Shown piece by piece: positions 6,142 to 9,364 of a DNA stretch of 9,364 nt (positions within the stretch are counted from its first letter, which is position 1; each line of letters opens with the position of its first letter). The notes under the pieces were generated by a model that was given only the letters and a program-made list of their open reading frames with translations, made no database searches and had not been told where the DNA came from. The stretch lies in NCBI RefSeq assembly GCF_022780145.1, contig NZ_JALEXO010000085.1:1-9364 (forward strand), written 5' to 3'. Origin of the DNA: Intestinibacter sp. (GTDB taxonomy: Bacteria; Bacillota; Clostridia; Peptostreptococcales; Peptostreptococcaceae). A program made the position numbers and the translations under genes.

Positions 6142-6564
6142 ATGTTAGGAGTTAAAGAAATAAGAGATATTTTACCACATAGATATCCTTTTTTAATGAT
6201 AGATAGAGTAGAAGAAGTAGTAGAAGGAAAAAGTGCCAAGGGATATAAAAATGTAACAATAAATGAACCATTTTTCAATGGGCATTTTCCTGAATATCCA
6301 GTTATGCCAGGTGTTTTAATTCTTGAAGCCTTAGCTCAAATGGGCGCGATATGTATACTTTCAATGGAAGAATTCAAAGGAAAAATAGGATTTTTAGTAG
6401 GGGCAAACAAGGTTAAATGGAAAAAACAAGTTATACCTGGGGATAAATTAGACCTAGAAATAGAAATAACAAAATTAAAAGGATCTATCGGGGTAGGAAC
6501 AGGAAAAGCTACTGTAGATGGAAAATTAGTTTGCCAAGGTGAAATAATGTTTGCAATTGGGTAG
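6142..6564 (+). CDS. fabZ: 3-hydroxyacyl-ACP dehydratase
   Basis: FabZ removes water from (R)-3-hydroxyacyl-ACP to give trans-2-enoyl-ACP, the substrate of FabK. The 140-residue product is a single hot-dog fold of normal length. It has the N-terminal LPHRYPFLMIDRV (11-23), the catalytic His48 in NGHFPEYPVMPG, and the catalytic Glu62 in LILEALAQ (Glu rather than the Asp typical of FabA, supporting FabZ). No fabA, fabN or fabM isomerase is seen in the window, so the route to unsaturated fatty acids, if any, lies elsewhere. The start follows AAGGAG (6130-6135), 6 bases away. It lies 14 bases after accB and 9 before accC, within the carboxylase cluster. Confidence 0.96.
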   Translation: MLGVKEIRDILPHRYPFLMIDRVEEVVEGKSAKGYKNVTINEPFFNGHFPEYPVMPGVLILEALAQMGAICILSMEEFKGKIGFLVGANKVKWKKQVIPGDKLDLEIEITKLKGSIGVGTGKATVDGKLVCQGEIMFAIG

Positions 6565-6568
6565 GTGA
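6563..6568 (+). promoter_or_regulatory. accC Shine-Dalgarno overlapping the fabZ stop
   Basis: AGGTGA begins inside the fabZ stop TAG and ends 5 bases before the ATG at 6574. With the following T it matches seven bases of the 16S anti-Shine-Dalgarno. The in-frame GTG at 6565 overlaps the site and is rejected. The overlap with the fabZ stop suggests that a terminating ribosome can reinitiate on accC. Confidence 0.8.
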
Positions 6569-6573
6569 TTGAA

Positions 6574-7926
6574 ATGCTAAAAAAAATTTTAATAGCAAAT
6601 AGAGGCGAAATAGCAGTCAGAATAATAAGAGCATGTAGAGAGCTTGGAATAAGTACAGTTGCAATTTATTCAGAGGCAGATAAATACGCACTTCATACAC
6701 AAATGGCCGATGAAGCTGTTTGTGTAGGAGGTCCACAAAGCAAGGACAGCTATTTAAATATGACTAATATACTTAGTGCATGTGTTCTTACAGGGTGTGA
6801 AGGTATACACCCAGGCTTTGGATTTTTATCTGAAAATCCTAAGTTTGCAAAAATGTGTGAGGAATGCAATATAAAATACATAGGCCCTGACTACAGAGTT
6901 ATAGAGCTTATGGGAGATAAGGCTAAGGCTAGAGAGGTTATGAAAAAAGCAGGTGTCCCTGTAGTGCCAGGATACGAAGGCGAAATAACTTCAGCAAGTC
7001 ATGCTCTAGAAATAGCAAAAGAAATAGGATTTCCTGTTATGGTAAAGGCTGCAGCTGGAGGCGGTGGAAAGGGAATCAGAATAGTCAGAGAAGAAGGCGA
7101 ATTTGAACACAACTACAACGCTGCAAAATTAGAAGCTAAGGCTTGTTTTTCAGATGACAGAGTTTATATAGAAAAATTTATAGAAAAGCCTAGACATATA
7201 GAATTTCAAATTCTAGCCGATGAATTTAGTAATGTAATTCATCTAGGTGAGAGAGAATGTTCTCTTCAAAGAAACAACCAAAAGGTTCTAGAAGAAGCAC
7301 CATCTACTTTTTTAAATCCAGAAACTAGAGAAAAAATGGGTGAAATCGCGAAACGTGCAGCAAAGGCAGTCGACTACAAAAATGCTGGAACTATAGAATT
7401 TCTTGTAGATAAAGATTGCAATTTCTACTTTATGGAAATGAATACTAGAATTCAAGTAGAACACCCTATAACTGAAATGATAACAGGGGTAGATATAGTA
7501 AAGGAACAAATAAAAATAGCATCAGGAATGAGACTTGATTTAATCCAAGACGACATATATATAAGTGGAAATGCTATAGAATGTAGAATAAATGCAGAAG
7601 ATCCAGACAATAATTTTAGACCTTGCCCAGGCTTGATAGAAGAATTATATATACCATCAGGACCAGGAGTTAGAGTAGACAGTGCAATTTACGCAGGATA
7701 TGAAATTCCTCCATATTACGATTCTATGATAGGAAAGATGATTACATACGGAGCTACTAGAGATGAAGCTATAATCAAGATGAAGAGAGCTCTAGGAGAG
7801 TTTGCAATTGGAGGAGTTAAGACAAATATAGATTTTCAATACGATATATTAAATAACAAGGATTTTGTAAAGGGAAATTACGACACATCATTTATAGAAG
7901 AAAAGTTGGTGAGAGATAATGCTTAA
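6574..7926 (+). CDS. accC: Biotin carboxylase subunit of acetyl-CoA carboxylase
   Basis: AccC uses ATP and bicarbonate to carboxylate the biotin on AccB. The 450-residue product (E. coli AccC: 449) has the three ATP-grasp parts: the N-terminal domain starting MLKKILIANRGEIAVRI, the central ATP-binding domain with Lys116, Lys159 and the glycine loop AAGGGGKG (160-167), and the C-terminal domain. Other active-site residues are His209, Glu211, Lys237, Glu275, Glu288, Asn290, Arg292 in EMNTRIQVEHP, and Arg338. The segment usually read QRRHQKV is here QRNNQKV (232-238), so Arg and His are replaced by Asn. The His position is known to vary in Firmicutes. An eight-A run (6579-6586) lies at codons 2-4. 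The last 8 bases overlap accD. Pyruvate carboxylase is excluded by length and context. Confidence 0.96.
   Translation: MLKKILIANRGEIAVRIIRACRELGISTVAIYSEADKYALHTQMADEAVCVGGPQSKDSYLNMTNILSACVLTGCEGIHPGFGFLSENPKFAKMCEECNIKYIGPDYRVIELMGDKAKAREVMKKAGVPVVPGYEGEITSASHALEIAKEIGFPVMVKAAAGGGGKGIRIVREEGEFEHNYNAAKLEAKACFSDDRVYIEKFIEKPRHIEFQILADEFSNVIHLGERECSLQRNNQKVLEEAPSTFLNPETREKMGEIAKRAAKAVDYKNAGTIEFLVDKDCNFYFMEMNTRIQVEHPITEMITGVDIVKEQIKIASGMRLDLIQDDIYISGNAIECRINAEDPDNNFRPCPGLIEELYIPSGPGVRVDSAIYAGYEIPPYYDSMIGKMITYGATRDEAIIKMKRALGEFAIGGVKTNIDFQYDILNNKDFVKGNYDTSFIEEKLVRDNA
7908..7912 (+). promoter_or_regulatory. accD Shine-Dalgarno inside accC
   Basis: GGTGA lies within the last codons of accC, 6 bases before the accD ATG at 7919. 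That ATG precedes the accC stop (7924-7926), giving an 8-base overlap in another frame. This arrangement favours coupled translation of accC and accD. Confidence 0.65.
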
Positions 7927-8788
7927 GAATTTATTTAGAAAACAAGAGTACATAACAGTAAGTAGCAAGCCACTAGATGATAAAGAATTTACTCCAAATA
8001 TACCAAATGGAAAATGGGTCAATTGCAAAAAATGTAAGAGTATAATCTATTTAGAAGATCTTGAAAATGACTATCATGTATGCCCAACTTGTAACTATCA
8101 TTTTAATATTTCATCAGATGAAAGAGTAAAACAAATCTTTGATGAAGGTAGCTTCGTGCCAATGTTTGAGGAAATCGAAGCTACAAATCCACTAGATTTT
8201 CCTAGATACGAAGAAAAATTAAATAAAGTAAAAGAAAAATCAAATTTATCAGAAGGTGTGCTATGTGGTACTGGAAAAATAGATTCAAAAAAAGTAGCAG
8301 CTGCTATAATGGACAGCAAATTTTTGATGGGAAGCATGGGATGTGCAGTTGGAGAGAGAATAACTAGAACCGTAGAATACGCAACAGCAAACAAGCTACC
8401 ACTTATTATCTTTACAGCATCTGGGGGGGCTAGAATGCAAGAGGGAATTTTATCTCTTATGCAAATGGCAAAAACTTCAGCAGCTATAGCCAAACACGAT
8501 GAAGCAGGTCTTTTATATGTAAGCGTAATAACAAATCCTACTACAGGTGGAGTTACTGCAAGCTTTGCAATGCTTGGAGATGTGATAATCGCTGAACCAG
8601 GAGCTACTTTAGGGTTTGCAGGTAGAAGAGTAATCGAAAATACTATAAACCAAAAGTTACCAGATGATTTTCAAAGTGCAGAATTTATGCTAGAAAAGGG
8701 ATTTGTAGACGATATAGTAAGTAGAAAAAATTTAAAAGACTATTTATCAAAGTTATTGAGATTACATGGTATAACAGAAGAAAAATAG
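7919..8788 (+). CDS. accD: Acetyl-CoA carboxylase carboxyltransferase beta subunit
   Basis: AccD with AccA forms the carboxyltransferase that moves the carboxyl group from biotin to acetyl-CoA, giving malonyl-CoA. The 289-residue product has the N-terminal four-cysteine zinc ribbon typical of bacterial AccD (Cys36, Cys39, Cys55, Cys58). A crotonase-type domain follows, with SGGARMQEG (168-176), NPTTGGVTASFAMLGD (206-221) and GFAGRRVIE (232-240). The zinc domain is complete, so the protein should be able to form the AccA2D2 complex and bind nucleic acid, as reported for the E. coli enzyme. Length is normal. A run of seven G (8423-8429) encodes the glycine pair of SGGAR and is unusual in this AT-rich gene. 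It overlaps accC by 8 bases and ends with tandem TAG TAG stops. Confidence 0.96.
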   Translation: MLKNLFRKQEYITVSSKPLDDKEFTPNIPNGKWVNCKKCKSIIYLEDLENDYHVCPTCNYHFNISSDERVKQIFDEGSFVPMFEEIEATNPLDFPRYEEKLNKVKEKSNLSEGVLCGTGKIDSKKVAAAIMDSKFLMGSMGCAVGERITRTVEYATANKLPLIIFTASGGARMQEGILSLMQMAKTSAAIAKHDEAGLLYVSVITNPTTGGVTASFAMLGDVIIAEPGATLGFAGRRVIENTINQKLPDDFQSAEFMLEKGFVDDIVSRKNLKDYLSKLLRLHGITEEK

Positions 8789-8825
8789 TAGTTATATAAA
8801 TTATATGCTATAGGTGGTGATAATT

Positions 8826-9364
8826 ATGAATAGCAAAGAATTAAAAGCATGGGATATTGTTGAAATAGCAAGACACAAGGATAGACCAAATGCTAAATTT
8901 TATATAGAAAATATTTTTGACGAGTTTGTAGAGCTACATGGAGATAGAAATTTCAGAGATGATGGAGCTATCGTAGGAGGTATTGCATCAATAGATGGAA
9001 TAAATGTAACTGTAATCGGTGTAAATAAAGGAAAAAATGTAAAGGAAAATCTAGATGCTAATTTTGGAATGGTACATCCAGAGGGATATAGGAAAGCCTT
9101 GAGACTTATGAAGCAAGCCGAAAAATTTAATAGACCTGTTATATGCTTTGTCGATACTCCAGGAGCGTTTTGTGGAATCGGAGCAGAAGAAAGAGGACAA
9201 GGACAGGCAATTGCACAAAATTTAATGGAAATGAGCAGATTAAAAACTCCTGTAATATCTATAATAACAGGAGAAGGAGGCAGCGGCGGTGCTCTAGGTC
9301 TTAGTGTATCTGATAGAGTTTATATGTTAGATAATTCCATTTATTCAATTTTATCTCCAGAAGG
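8826..9364 (+). CDS. accA: Acetyl-CoA carboxylase carboxyltransferase alpha subunit (cut off by window end)
   Basis: This is the partner of AccD in the carboxyltransferase. 179 complete codons are visible before the window ends in mid-codon, so the C-terminus (roughly 80-100 residues by family length) is missing. The start ATG follows GGTGGTGA (8813-8820) by 5 bases. Motifs in order are KAWDIVEIARHKDRPN (7-22), AIVGGIA (48-54), HPEGYRKALRLMK (84-96), DTPGAFCGIGAEERGQ (110-125) and the oxyanion-hole glycine loop GEGGSGGALGL (149-159), then SPE at the edge. Compared with E. coli AccA (319 residues), the N-terminal extension of roughly 65-70 residues is absent; shorter forms of this kind occur in Firmicutes. 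PGAFCG replaces the PGAYPG of E. coli. The gene is read on to the right edge without interruption; the truncation is due to the window. Confidence 0.95.
   Translation, partial: MNSKELKAWDIVEIARHKDRPNAKFYIENIFDEFVELHGDRNFRDDGAIVGGIASIDGINVTVIGVNKGKNVKENLDANFGMVHPEGYRKALRLMKQAEKFNRPVICFVDTPGAFCGIGAEERGQGQAIAQNLMEMSRLKTPVISIITGEGGSGGALGLSVSDRVYMLDNSIYSILSPE

Noticed and set aside
1..9364. Mobile elements, CRISPR repeats, RNA genes, phage or secretion genes that might form a novel system.
   Set aside because: Nothing of this kind was seen. All coding space is taken by canonical fatty acid synthesis genes with uniform composition and spacing.

Overview
The window holds one long plus-strand operon for type II (dissociated) fatty acid synthesis and its malonyl-CoA supply. 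It contains ten complete genes and one cut off by the window end: fabH, acpP, fabK, fabD, fabG, fabF, accB, fabZ, accC, accD, accA'. The DNA is AT-rich. Arginine is mostly AGA and isoleucine mostly ATA, with strong GGAGG-type ribosome binding sites. This points to a low-GC Firmicute, most likely a member of the Clostridia. The same gene order is known from Clostridium and Streptococcus pneumoniae, where a MarR-family regulator gene (fabT) usually precedes fabH. No regulator gene is visible here; only about 160 bases lie upstream of fabH.

Layout. Positions 1-163 are an AT-rich leader with a good sigma-A-type promoter (TTGACT, 17 bases, TATATT). An 11-bp inverted repeat (TTTTGATA / TATCAAAA core) overlaps the -10 and the expected start point and is a plausible repressor site. 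Positions 164-3524 carry fabH, acpP, fabK and fabD, separated by gaps of 67-134 bases. The acpP-fabK gap contains a perfect 16-bp hairpin with a GAAA loop. Positions 3607-9364 carry fabG to accA' with much tighter spacing: 25, 12, 14, 9, -8 and 37 bases from fabG-fabF onward. Several true starts lie a few codons inside the longest open frames, because the Shine-Dalgarno sequence sits between the upstream in-frame start and the family-conserved N-terminus.

How the genes work together. AccB carries biotin, AccC carboxylates it, and AccD/AccA transfer the carboxyl group to acetyl-CoA to give malonyl-CoA. FabD loads malonate onto AcpP. FabH makes the first condensation with an acyl-CoA primer. 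FabF elongates, FabG reduces the 3-keto group, FabZ dehydrates and FabK reduces the enoyl group. All catalytic residues I looked for in these enzymes are present. FabK is an FMN enoyl reductase and replaces FabI, so triclosan insensitivity is expected at this step.

I see no previously undescribed system here: this is a canonical, intact housekeeping operon. The points worth a second look are regulatory (the promoter-overlapping inverted repeat and the acpP-fabK hairpin) plus some residue-level variations. No mobile element, CRISPR, tRNA or rRNA was seen. The operon runs off the right edge without a terminator.
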